Translations under genes and position numbers: made by a program
Shown: positions 32,801 to 40,527 of the stretch, piece after piece
Layout of the letters: each line of letters begins with the position of its first letter
How positions within the stretch are numbered: position 1 is the first letter of the stretch
The notes under the pieces: generated by a model
What the model was told of the DNA's origin: nothing
Seen by the model: the letters and a program-made list of their open reading frames with translations, nothing else
The model's database searches: none
Origin: Flavobacterium luminosum
GTDB taxonomy: Bacteria > Bacteroidota > Bacteroidia > Flavobacteriales > Flavobacteriaceae
Length of the DNA stretch: 64,000 nucleotides
Direction: 5' to 3'
NCBI RefSeq assembly: GCF_023635005.1
Contig: NZ_JAMLJM010000009.1
Coordinates: 1 to 64,000 of the forward strand

Positions 32801-34198
32801 TACTAATGCTAATATCGGTAGATAAACAATTAGAATTATAATTTCTCCAAAAGCTGCACTATTACGGATTTTAGAAGCCGATTTATATACTTCGCTATCC
32901 ATTTCGGCTTGGGTTAAATTCTTTTGCCTTTTAAGCTTCTGCAAATGGTGCATTGTGGCTTCGACAATAATTACTGCACCATCGACAATAATACCAAAAT
33001 CGATGGCTCCTAAACTCATTAAGTTTCCACTGACACCAAAATGATTCATTAGAATTACTGCAAAAAGCATTGATAATGGAATCACTGAGGCTACAATTAA
33101 TCCGGCACGAAGATTACCAAGAAACAATATCAATACAAAAATCACAATTAAAGCTCCTTCCAAAAGGTTTTTAGTAACCGTTCCCACAGCATTATCAACT
33201 AATTTACCTCTATCGATAAATGCTTCAGCCACCACACCTTCGGGAAGTGTTTTGTTGATTTGAACCATTTTCTCTTTTACTCTATCAACAACAGCACTTG
33301 AATTTTCACCTTTTAGCATTAGGGCTAAGCCTGATACGATTTCACCTTTACCGTCTTTTGTCGATGCACCATAACGCAATGCGATACCTTCTCTAACCGT
33401 TGCAACATCTCTAACTAAAACTGGTGCCCCATTACGGTTTTTAATTACAACCTTCTCTAAATCATTAACTCCTGATGCCATACCTACCCCACGAATAAAA
33501 TAGGCGTATTGGTCTTTTTCGATATAAGCACCACCAGTATTTTGATTGTTTTTTTCGAGTGCTTCAAAAATTTCAGTAATTGTCACCCCAAGACTATTGA
33601 GTGTGTTTGGATTTACTGCAATTTCGTACTGCTTTAATTTACCACCCCAAGTACTTACTTCAGCAACACCTTCCACCCCCTGTAGCTGCGGAATAATAAT
33701 CCAATCCTGAATGGTTCTTAACTTAATGGCATCGTATTTATCCTCATATCCTTTTTTAGCATAAACATCATATTGATAAATTTCACCTAGGCCTGTTGAT
33801 ATTGGCGCTAACTCAGGCGAACCTGCATATTTTGGTATATTTTCTTCGGCTTGTTTTAACCGTTGAAATATTTGCTCTCTTGCCCAGTAAATATCTACAT
33901 CGTCTTTAAATACGACAGTAACCACCGAAAGCCCAAAACGAGAAATACTACGAAGTTCAATTACTTTTGGGATTGTTTTTACGGCTTGTTCAAGCGGATA
34001 AGTGATTAATTGCTCTACCTCTTGACTGGCAAGAGTTGGAGCCGTAGTAATGATTTGCACCTGATTATTGGTAACATCAGGCAAAGCATCAAGCGGTAAA
34101 TTTTTAACTGAATAACTGCCCCAAGCTATCAGCACTAGGGTTAATAATAGTATAATGAATTTATTCTTTATACTGAATTGTATGATTTTGTCTAACAT
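29882..34198 (-). CDS. czcA: CzcA-type heavy-metal RND pump fused to a TolC-like domain
   Basis: This is a 1438-residue protein. Residues 1 to about 1040 are a full CzcA/CusA-family RND permease, with TM1 near 12-30, PDVTNNQVQI, DFGIIVDGAVIIVE in TM4 and a second TM block at 870-1040. From about 1050 there is an internal signal-like segment (VTMLAIMLSSVAFSQSNP) and then a complete TolC-like outer membrane factor (ITLEQAIIMAKKNNIDLKIADKEIE ... to the end). The fusion is natural in Bacteroidota, but how the single chain reaches two membranes is unclear. With CzcB it exports Co, Zn or Cd. Confidence 0.9.
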   Translation of the reverse strand: MLDKIIQFSIKNKFIILLLTLVLIAWGSYSVKNLPLDALPDVTNNQVQIITTAPTLASQEVEQLITYPLEQAVKTIPKVIELRSISRFGLSVVTVVFKDDVDIYWAREQIFQRLKQAEENIPKYAGSPELAPISTGLGEIYQYDVYAKKGYEDKYDAIKLRTIQDWIIIPQLQGVEGVAEVSTWGGKLKQYEIAVNPNTLNSLGVTITEIFEALEKNNQNTGGAYIEKDQYAYFIRGVGMASGVNDLEKVVIKNRNGAPVLVRDVATVREGIALRYGASTKDGKGEIVSGLALMLKGENSSAVVDRVKEKMVQINKTLPEGVVAEAFIDRGKLVDNAVGTVTKNLLEGALIVIFVLILFLGNLRAGLIVASVIPLSMLFAVILMNHFGVSGNLMSLGAIDFGIIVDGAVIIVEATMHHLQKLKRQKNLTQAEMDSEVYKSASKIRNSAAFGEIIILIVYLPILALVGTEGKMFKPMAMTVGFAVIGAFVLSLTYVPMMSAMFLSKNTEHKQNFSDKMMAWFEKVYTPFLEKALRLKKSVLAISLGLFVLAVVTFQNMGGEFIPTIEEGDLAINATIMTGSSLTQMVETTTKYEKILKAKFPEIKTIVTKIGSGEIPTDPMPIESGDLIIVLKDKSEWTSADNWEDLANLMKEEMEAIPGANIEISQPIQMRFNELMTGSRSDIAIKIFGDDLEVLDTKAKELISKVNKIEGIGDLKADKVTGLPQITIKYDYNKIALYGLNIVDINQIIRSSFAGESAGKIYEQSKRFDVVVRMNEANRSDITDVSNLFIPLPNGQQVPLSQVATISYEQGPVQVSREDGKRRITVGLNVRGRDIKSVVEEIQQKLETNFKLPAGYYVTYGGQFENLIEANKRLSVALPIALGLIMVLLFFTFNSVKQAGLIFTAIPLSAIGGVFALWLRGMPFSISAGIGFIALFGIAVLNGIVLISYFNQLKTEGITDPLQRVLIGTKTRLRPVLMTAAVASLGFLPMALSTSGGAEVQKPLATVVIGGLFSATLLTLIVLPILYLLFENGIKMKKFKKPEPFVTMLAIMLSSVAFSQSNPITLEQAIIMAKKNNIDLKIADKEIEKQTVLKKAAFQVDPLQVQYQGGQFNSVDYDHNVTIQQYFPIGKITKANRELQGELAKLAEKRKALSEYEIEKAVTLAYYQYLYGTSIQKLNNELNDIYTKFLKNAELRFNTGESGNIEVISAKAKVKEIETQKAQLEYDLVVYQKQLQYFVQTEESIVPDTNTSLQYSNVATANNDKLQGLVNDYYTQQISVFQKEANIFKALRAPKLGLGYFAQTIDTKSLFQGFIAGLQIPLFGGVNRTRAKASEISISQAQLELDKSKLALKLQKEELQNEFEKQKKAVVYYQNEGLQYANQIIATAQKSYANGDMSYWSYISFLNQAIDIKKQNAEAINAYNQSAIQLQFPSFSNN

Positions 34199-34293
34199 GA
34201 AATATTATAATGAATTAGAAAATAAGCAAAATTGCTTTTGCTTCTATTTGTGGGATAGCCACAACTTTCTAACCCGAAATTACTCGGGCATCA

Positions 34294-34620
34294 TTATGCT
34301 ATTTGAGGAGGTTGCCAGATACTTCCGTAAAAATCGGAAGCAAAAACAGAGGTATAAAAAGGTTCTTTGGTTTTAATAACCGAAGAAATTAAAGGAAAAT
34401 CGTAACTGATTGAAGGGAAATAACTCAAAATTTGTGCGCCACAACAATTACAGACACAAAATGGAGAACACAAATCTTTACTTTTATCATGTGAATGGGT
34501 ATCGTGATTGGCTTGATGTGCTTCCATAGAATGTCCTGCGCTGTTTATTTCCATATCAGCACAAGGCATAGACGCCAAAGCAATTAAGTAAATTGACAAT
34601 ATGATGTTTAACCATTTCAC
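34294..34620 (-). CDS. DUF6660-type small secreted protein, first gene of the Czc operon
   Basis: The 108-residue protein has a signal peptide (about 1-20), then a His-rich stretch (GHSMEAHQANHDTHSHDK), a Cys-rich motif (CSPFCVCNCCGAQ) and the tail GSIWQPPQIA. The tail matches the chromosomal protein at 12040. It is probably a periplasmic metal-binding accessory of the efflux system. It precedes the CzcA-CzcC fusion by 95 bp and is divergent from the cytochrome gene at 34743. Confidence 0.75.
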   Translation of the reverse strand: MKWLNIILSIYLIALASMPCADMEINSAGHSMEAHQANHDTHSHDKSKDLCSPFCVCNCCGAQILSYFPSISYDFPLISSVIKTKEPFYTSVFASDFYGSIWQPPQIA

Positions 34621-34742
34621 GAGTGTAAAAATAGTAATAAAATTTATATGGTTTTAGGTTTGAATAATTTTTTTAATTCAAATTGATGCGATTCGAAATA
34701 TTTTTTTAGTTTTGTCTAAATTTATATTTAGAATAACAATAT
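34621..34742. promoter_or_regulatory. Divergent promoter region of the Czc and cytochrome operons
   Basis: This 122-bp AT-rich gap separates two divergent operons and must contain both promoters. A TTTG at 34711-34714 and the near-match TATATTTA at 34723-34730 are seen, but with non-standard spacing. No operator was recognised. Confidence 0.4.
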
Positions 34743-35945
34743 ATGAAAAATAACATTTGTCTAATTTTAATAATCATCGGATTATCATTATTTATGACTA
34801 CTTCCTGCGAAGACATTTTAACACAAGAACCCGAAATGGAAGATATTTTAGACGGTCCGATTGACGGATTGTCTTCATCGGAAAGTTTAGAATTCTTAGA
34901 AGGTGATGTGGCTTTTAATGAGCAAGTATTTACGGCAGAAACTGGATTAGGCCCCTTATTTGTAGCAACAAGCTGTGTATCATGTCATGCCGGAGATGGC
35001 AAAGGTCACCCTTTTACAACGCTAACCCGCTTTGGACAATCGGACGTATCGGGTAACCAATTCATGCACTTGGGCGCACCACAATTACAAAACAGAGCTT
35101 TACCGGGTTACTTACCTGAACAGATTCCGAGCGGTGCTTCATCTGCTAAGTTTATGCCTCCCGCCAATACCGGTTTAGGGTTTTTAGCAGCCTTAACCGA
35201 TGCACAGATTTTAGCAATTGCCGACCCATTCGACAGTAACAATGACGGCATTTCAGGTGTACCAAATTATATCACACCTCCTTCTTTCTTTTCACCTAAA
35301 TGGTTTCATCAGGAAAATAACGGAAAATATATTGGTCGTTTCGGTAAAAAAGCGGCAGCCATTGATTTATTGCATCAAACTGTAAATGCGTACAATCAGG
35401 ATATGGGAATTACTTCTTCATTTTCACCAAGAGATACTTACTCGGGGTTAGATATTGACCCAGAAGTTTCAAACAGAACTGTAAACAATGTAGTGTTTTA
35501 TTTAAGAACGTTAAAAGCTCCATTACGAAGAAATCAGAACGATGCTGAAGTGCAAGCTGGAGAAGCTTTATTCTCAAATTTAAAATGTGCCGAATGCCAT
35601 AAACCACAATGGACAACACCAAACAGTGACATCGCAGGATTGGCTAATAAGACTTTTTATCCATACACTGATTTGCTTTTACACGATATGGAAAGTGGAT
35701 TGGATGATGGTTATACCGAAGGACAGGCCCAGACAAGCGAATGGAGAACACCGCCTTTATGGGGAATTGGTTTGGCTAAAAAATCGCAAGGGGGACAATA
35801 TTTCCTATTACACGACGGAAGAGCCAGAAGTATTGAACAGGCAATTTTAATGCACGGTGGAGAAGCATTGAACAGTAAAAATTCATACCAGCAATTAACA
35901 ACGGGGGAAAAGCAAAAGCTTGTGAAATTTATTGAAAGTTTATAG
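34743..35945 (+). CDS. Di-heme cytochrome / thiol oxidoreductase-like lipoprotein (DHOR, DUF1111 type)
   Basis: The 400-residue protein has a lipoprotein signal (TTSCED, C21). It carries two heme-binding motifs, CVSCH (in ATSCVSCHAGDGKG) and CAECH (LFSNLKCAECHKPQ). The layout, with LGAPQLQNRALPGYLP and RARSIEQAILMHGGEA at the end, is that of the di-heme oxidoreductase family related to MauG/cytochrome c peroxidase. It is expected in the periplasm. It begins an operon with a Rieske protein and a porin; the metal relevance is inferred only from its place on the island. Confidence 0.82.
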   Translation: MKNNICLILIIIGLSLFMTTSCEDILTQEPEMEDILDGPIDGLSSSESLEFLEGDVAFNEQVFTAETGLGPLFVATSCVSCHAGDGKGHPFTTLTRFGQSDVSGNQFMHLGAPQLQNRALPGYLPEQIPSGASSAKFMPPANTGLGFLAALTDAQILAIADPFDSNNDGISGVPNYITPPSFFSPKWFHQENNGKYIGRFGKKAAAIDLLHQTVNAYNQDMGITSSFSPRDTYSGLDIDPEVSNRTVNNVVFYLRTLKAPLRRNQNDAEVQAGEALFSNLKCAECHKPQWTTPNSDIAGLANKTFYPYTDLLLHDMESGLDDGYTEGQAQTSEWRTPPLWGIGLAKKSQGGQYFLLHDGRARSIEQAILMHGGEALNSKNSYQQLTTGEKQKLVKFIESL

Positions 35946-35946
35946 T

Positions 35947-36387
35947 ATGGACAGAAAAGAATTTCTAAAGATTTGTGGTTTTTCCTGTTTGGGTGTATTG
36001 GGATTATCAGGCATGATGCAAAGTTGTGGCACTACTCATTATGCGACTTCTACTATCAAAAACAATCAACTGATTCTTTCTAAAAAAGAATTTGAGATTA
36101 CTGAGAAAGATTCAACCCGATACCGAAATTATGTTGTGAGTAAAGTGGAAGGTATCAACTACCCGATTATCATTTACAAAAATCTGAACGATACTTACAC
36201 CGCACTTTTACTGCGATGTTCCCATCAAGGAGCCGAACTCACCGTTAATGGCGATGTACTAACCTGCTCGGCACATGGAAGTGAATTTGGAAAAAACGGC
36301 GATGTTATACAAGGACCCGCAGAGCAACAATTAACCGCATTTAAAGTACAAACTGATACACAAAACATTTACATTGAATTATCCTAA
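35947..36387 (+). CDS. Rieske [2Fe-2S] lipoprotein
   Basis: The 146-residue protein starts MDRKEFLKICGFSCLG (a Tat/lipoprotein-like hydrophobic leader ending in MMQSCG). It has the two Rieske ligand pairs, CSH (RCSHQGAEL) and CSAH (TCSAHGSEF), in the correct order and spacing. It can carry electrons in the periplasm. I chose the ATG at 35947, just 1 bp after the previous stop. It is 1 bp from the porin gene, so all three genes form one operon. Confidence 0.85.
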   Translation: MDRKEFLKICGFSCLGVLGLSGMMQSCGTTHYATSTIKNNQLILSKKEFEITEKDSTRYRNYVVSKVEGINYPIIIYKNLNDTYTALLLRCSHQGAELTVNGDVLTCSAHGSEFGKNGDVIQGPAEQQLTAFKVQTDTQNIYIELS

Positions 36388-36388
36388 A

Positions 36389-37615
36389 ATGAAATTACTC
36401 TACATAGCTGCATTAACTTTACTTTTAAATTATTCTATACAAGCTCAAGTTGATTCTACAAAAGTTGTAACCACACAAAAAGACACCACAAAATTAGCTT
36501 TGAATATGGATGCTGTGTATGCCCGTCCGTTTTTGAAATTAGGCAAATTACCCATTTCAATAGGTGGATATGTTGAAGCTAATACAAGCTATTTCGCTAC
36601 TAACGGAATCACAGAAGGCATGTCGTTCCAAATGCCGAGAATGACGCTTTTTGTATCGTCAACCATTAAGAACCGAATCAAATTCTTATCAGAAATAGAG
36701 TTTGAAGAAGGCGGAAAAGAAATAAACATTGAATTTGCATCGCTTGATGTAGAGTTACACCCGCTATTCAATTTACGTGGTGGTATTATTATGAATCCGA
36801 TAGGTTCTTTTAACCAAAATCACGATGGTCCAAAATGGGAATTTATTGACCGTCCTATTTCGTCAACCACCATTATACCGTCGACATGGAGTAATGTTGG
36901 TTTCGGAATCTTCGGAAAGTATGCCAAAAATAATTTGGTTTGGGCTTACGAAGGATACTTCTCCAACGGATTTGATGATACAATTATCTCCAACTCACAG
37001 AACAGAACCTGGCTTCCGGCTGCCAAAGAAAATAAAGAGCGCTTTGAAGAAAATTTTAACGGAGTGCCATTGATTACTGCAAAAACCGCTTTAAAACACA
37101 GAAAAATAGGCGAATTTGGTATTTCGTGGATGGGAGGAGTTTATAATAAATTTCAGGAAGATGGCATCCAAATTGACAAAAAGCGCAGGGTAGATTTATT
37201 CGCCTTGGATTTTAACACCATAGTTCCGAAATGGAAAACTTACATTAATGCCGAATGGGTTTGGGCTTATATAGATGTTCCTGACACTTATTCGCAACAG
37301 TTTGGTTCCAAACAAAAAGGTGGTTTTATAGACATCGTTCAACCCATTTTAAAACGCGATGTTTTAGGTTGGCAAAACAGTACATTAAACTTAGCTTTCA
37401 GAATGGAATATACCGATTATAATGTTGGAACCTTTAATGAAACCAACGAAAATATTCACGATGATGTTATGGCAATTACTCCTGGAATCAGTTTCAGACC
37501 TTCCTCTCAAACTGTTTTCCGAATGAATTACCGTTACATTTGGGAGACGGATATTTTTGGCAATGACCCTTCAAAAACTGCAGGTATTCAGTTTGGATTT
37601 TCGACTTATTTTTAA
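36389..37615 (+). CDS. Porin-like outer membrane protein
   Basis: The 408-residue protein has a signal peptide (about 1-20, ending in SIQAQ). Many alternating beta strands follow (GKLPISIGGYVEANTSYF; MPRMTLFVSSTIKNRIKFLSEIEFEE), and it ends in an aromatic residue (GIQFGFSTYF), typical of a 16-stranded porin of the phosphate-selective OprO/P-like type. It may let metal or iron complexes pass into the periplasm. It is the third gene of the cytochrome-Rieske operon. Confidence 0.75.
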   Translation: MKLLYIAALTLLLNYSIQAQVDSTKVVTTQKDTTKLALNMDAVYARPFLKLGKLPISIGGYVEANTSYFATNGITEGMSFQMPRMTLFVSSTIKNRIKFLSEIEFEEGGKEINIEFASLDVELHPLFNLRGGIIMNPIGSFNQNHDGPKWEFIDRPISSTTIIPSTWSNVGFGIFGKYAKNNLVWAYEGYFSNGFDDTIISNSQNRTWLPAAKENKERFEENFNGVPLITAKTALKHRKIGEFGISWMGGVYNKFQEDGIQIDKKRRVDLFALDFNTIVPKWKTYINAEWVWAYIDVPDTYSQQFGSKQKGGFIDIVQPILKRDVLGWQNSTLNLAFRMEYTDYNVGTFNETNENIHDDVMAITPGISFRPSSQTVFRMNYRYIWETDIFGNDPSKTAGIQFGFSTYF

Positions 37616-37616
37616 T

Positions 37617-37651
37617 AAAAACGCTCCTAATTTATCTGGAGCGTTTTTTTT
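37617..37651. terminator. Bidirectional terminator between convergent operons
   Basis: AAAAACGCTCC and GGAGCGTTTTT form an 11-bp perfect stem with a 10-nt loop and T run. It lies between the porin stop (37615) and the stop of the multicopper oxidase (37655). Confidence 0.85.
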
Positions 37652-37654
37652 GAA

Positions 37655-39883
37655 CTAATAATTCAAAGTCATTCCTGCTCCAAATCCCATATCACTATCA
37701 TAGTGTGTGCGAAGACTTATATTTCGTGTAAAAATATATCTCAAATCTGCCATATACTCAAAATCAGTATTCCACATTACTCCCATTCGAAGCCTCTTTG
37801 AGATTGGAATATCTTTACGTTCCAGCTGAAATCTTAAATTACCGTCAGTGAAAACTTCGGCTTGTGCCACAATAAGCATAGGTAAAGTATAGTTAACCCC
37901 TGCACTGAAGACTGCACGCTTGTCTTTGGTATCTGTTTGGTTAAATAGATTTTTCTCATGTTCATCAATACCCATTTTTCTGTATCTCCAATCAAAACCA
38001 ATAAATGGCATTAACCATTGCATTTTTCCAATGTACCTACCGATATGGGTCTCCATTTCATAACCGTGATGGTCATTATATCCTAATCTCCACTCAGAAC
38101 CAATGCTCCAACGTGTGTTACCAAGCATAGCCTCACCATCAAGACCGTTTGTGGCAAAATCATTCTCACCCATAAGATGAAATTGCCTATCGTCTGCAAA
38201 TAATTTTCGCTGTGCTAATTTAGGATTGGGTATTAATGGATTCGGGGCTTGATTTTCATAAGTAAAAACCCTACCCATTCCGGCCATCATGTGATACAGA
38301 ATATGACAGTGAAAAAACCAATCTCCATCAACATTTGCGTTAAATTCCAAAGTATCTGTTTCCATTGGCATAATATCTATGACATTTTTTAACGGAGCAT
38401 ACTCTTCTTGCCCATTTATAACTCTGAAATCATGACCGTGTAGGTGCATCGGGTGCCGCATCATTGAGCCGTTATGCAGTATTATTCTCACATTTTCCCC
38501 TTTTTTAATTAGTATCTTGTCCGTTTCAGAAACTACTTTATTATCCAAACTCCATACATATCGATTCATATTACCGGATAATTCGAAACGCAATTCTTTT
38601 ACCGGAGCGTCTTTTGGCAAAGTTGTTTTTGTGGGTGACTTCAGCATTGCATAATTTAAAGTGGTAATGTTAGAAAGTTTATTACTATTATATTGGTTTT
38701 CAGGCATTGCCATATTGTCTTTTTTATTTTCGCTCTTTTTAACTGATTGCCCAGTAATTTCAGGATACATTACCACATTCATATCCATTTGGTTCAAGGA
38801 CATCTGCATTCCCATATCATCCAAGTCTCCATTCATTTTCATCATATCATTCATCATTTTCATTCCCTCAAAGTATTTGAGTTTTGGCAATGGAGATATT
38901 AACTGTCTAATACCCCCACCAATATATAATGATGCTGACTTGGTTCTATCTTCTGCCGTTGCCAAAAATTCATAAGAAGTATTTTCCGCCGGAATAGTTA
39001 CTACAATATCGTATGTTTCTGAAACAGCTATGATGAGTCTGTCTACTTCAACAGGTTCAACATCATTACCGTCGTTTGCCACTACAGTAATTTTACCTCC
39101 TGCATAGGTTAACCAAAAGTATGATGATGCTCCACCATTGGCTATCCGAAGACGTACTTTATCGCCAGCCTTAAATTGAGATAACTGACTTTCATTTTTA
39201 CCATTTATTAGAAATTTGTCATAATACACATCGCTCACATCCATAGCGTTCATACGCTTCCACTCGTTTGTAACTTTAGTTTTAAAATGCCCCCCTCGAA
39301 TTGCCTCTGCATAACTTTGAGTAGTTCCTTTTTTAATTGCGAACCAATCCGTTGCATTGTGAAGCATCCTGTGTACATTTTCTGGTTTCATGTCTGTCCA
39401 TTCACTTAAAATTATTGGAATAGTTGGTAAATCATCTATTCCTTTTCTAAATGTTGGGTCATTTTGTTTTTTATTCATAATAAACATACCATACATTCCG
39501 ATTTGTTCCTGTAAACCCGAATGGCTATGGTACCAATGGGTTCCGGTTTGGATTATCGGGAAAGTGTATTTATGAGTTGTGCCCGGTTTGATAGGCATTT
39601 GCGTAAGATTAGGCACTCCATCTTCTTTATTTGGCAAAAACAAACCATGCCAATGTAATGATGTTTCCTCTTCTAACTCATTATGTACATAAATTTCTGC
39701 AATATCACCTTCAGTAAAAGTTAATGTAGGCATTGGTATTTGACCATTCACTGCTATTGCTCTTTTTTCTTTTCCGGAATAGTTTACTATGGTATCTCTT
39801 ACATATAAATCGTAACGTACTATATTTTGAGCAGTTATACTTAATGTAGCAAATGCTATAAGAATTGATAATTTAATTTTCAT
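37655..39883 (-). CDS. Multicopper oxidase with C-terminal CopB-like outer-membrane domain
   Basis: This is a 742-residue protein with a signal peptide (MKIKLSILIAFATLSITAQ). The ATG at 39883 is used because the upstream frame is not conserved-looking. The cupredoxin copper motifs are all present: LHWHG, HWYHSHSG, HPMHLHGHDF and HCHILYHMMAGM. A Met-rich insert (MKMMNDMMKMNG ... MQMSLNQMDM) is typical of CopA/PcoA-type Cu(I) oxidases. After the oxidase ends (about residue 580), about 150 residues look like beta-barrel strands (RWSIGSEWRLGYNDHHGYEMETHIGRYIG ...), similar to CopB. It is the last gene after the Cu ATPase and MerC-like genes. Confidence 0.85.
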   Translation of the reverse strand: MKIKLSILIAFATLSITAQNIVRYDLYVRDTIVNYSGKEKRAIAVNGQIPMPTLTFTEGDIAEIYVHNELEEETSLHWHGLFLPNKEDGVPNLTQMPIKPGTTHKYTFPIIQTGTHWYHSHSGLQEQIGMYGMFIMNKKQNDPTFRKGIDDLPTIPIILSEWTDMKPENVHRMLHNATDWFAIKKGTTQSYAEAIRGGHFKTKVTNEWKRMNAMDVSDVYYDKFLINGKNESQLSQFKAGDKVRLRIANGGASSYFWLTYAGGKITVVANDGNDVEPVEVDRLIIAVSETYDIVVTIPAENTSYEFLATAEDRTKSASLYIGGGIRQLISPLPKLKYFEGMKMMNDMMKMNGDLDDMGMQMSLNQMDMNVVMYPEITGQSVKKSENKKDNMAMPENQYNSNKLSNITTLNYAMLKSPTKTTLPKDAPVKELRFELSGNMNRYVWSLDNKVVSETDKILIKKGENVRIILHNGSMMRHPMHLHGHDFRVINGQEEYAPLKNVIDIMPMETDTLEFNANVDGDWFFHCHILYHMMAGMGRVFTYENQAPNPLIPNPKLAQRKLFADDRQFHLMGENDFATNGLDGEAMLGNTRWSIGSEWRLGYNDHHGYEMETHIGRYIGKMQWLMPFIGFDWRYRKMGIDEHEKNLFNQTDTKDKRAVFSAGVNYTLPMLIVAQAEVFTDGNLRFQLERKDIPISKRLRMGVMWNTDFEYMADLRYIFTRNISLRTHYDSDMGFGAGMTLNY

Positions 39884-39900
39884 AAGTAATATTTTATATT

Positions 39901-40509
39901 TTAACAACAACCAGTTCCAACTTGAATTGGCGGGCATTTTACACTTCCGTAACTACAGTATACGCAACAATCTCCTTCTAATGGTCGCAATCTTGTTTTG
40001 CAATTTTTACATTCATAGAAAAACTCACAGGCATTTGTTGGCATTATTTCATCTTTTTTGTGTCCACATTTTGGACAAGTTATTGTCGATTTTAATTCAA
40101 CAGTTTTTCCGTCATATATTCCACACGTTTTACAATTTTGATTTAATTTATTTTGGTAATAATTAACTATTGTAGCTATAAGAAGCCCAAACATACCCGT
40201 GTATAAAAAATATACTTGATACTCACTATTGCAAAAATAATAGCTGTAAAAAATAATAACCATACTTGGAATTGCAATTAATATTGGATATAAACATTTA
40301 TGTTTGCGATAGGAAAGAAAAAAACCAATAATAGAGATTAGAACCATACCTTGAAAAATCCACATTGTCCATCCTCCAAAAAGCTCAAAACTACCTAAAC
40401 CTAAAGCTGATGCTGCAAATGCAAAAAGGGGAAAGCAACAAGGAGAAAATATTGCTGTTAAGAACATACCAAATGTTCCGAATTTATCCATATTATTTGT
40501 TAGTTTCAT
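39901..40509 (-). CDS. MerC-like membrane protein fused to a Cys-rich zinc-ribbon tail
   Basis: The 202-residue protein has four hydrophobic segments with a CC pair in the first (AIFSPCCFPLFAFAASALG), as in MerC metal transporters. After residue 125 a Cys-rich domain follows (CKTCGIYDG; CPKCGHKK; CKNCK), ending with GDCCVYCSYGSVKCPPIQVGTGCC. That last segment also occurs as an independent small protein in Bacteroidota. It may bring copper or another metal ion to the membrane. It lies between the Cu ATPase (18 bp) and the oxidase (17 bp). Confidence 0.78.
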   Translation of the reverse strand: MKLTNNMDKFGTFGMFLTAIFSPCCFPLFAFAASALGLGSFELFGGWTMWIFQGMVLISIIGFFLSYRKHKCLYPILIAIPSMVIIFYSYYFCNSEYQVYFLYTGMFGLLIATIVNYYQNKLNQNCKTCGIYDGKTVELKSTITCPKCGHKKDEIMPTNACEFFYECKNCKTRLRPLEGDCCVYCSYGSVKCPPIQVGTGCC

Positions 40510-40527
40510 TCTTGTTATTATTTATTG

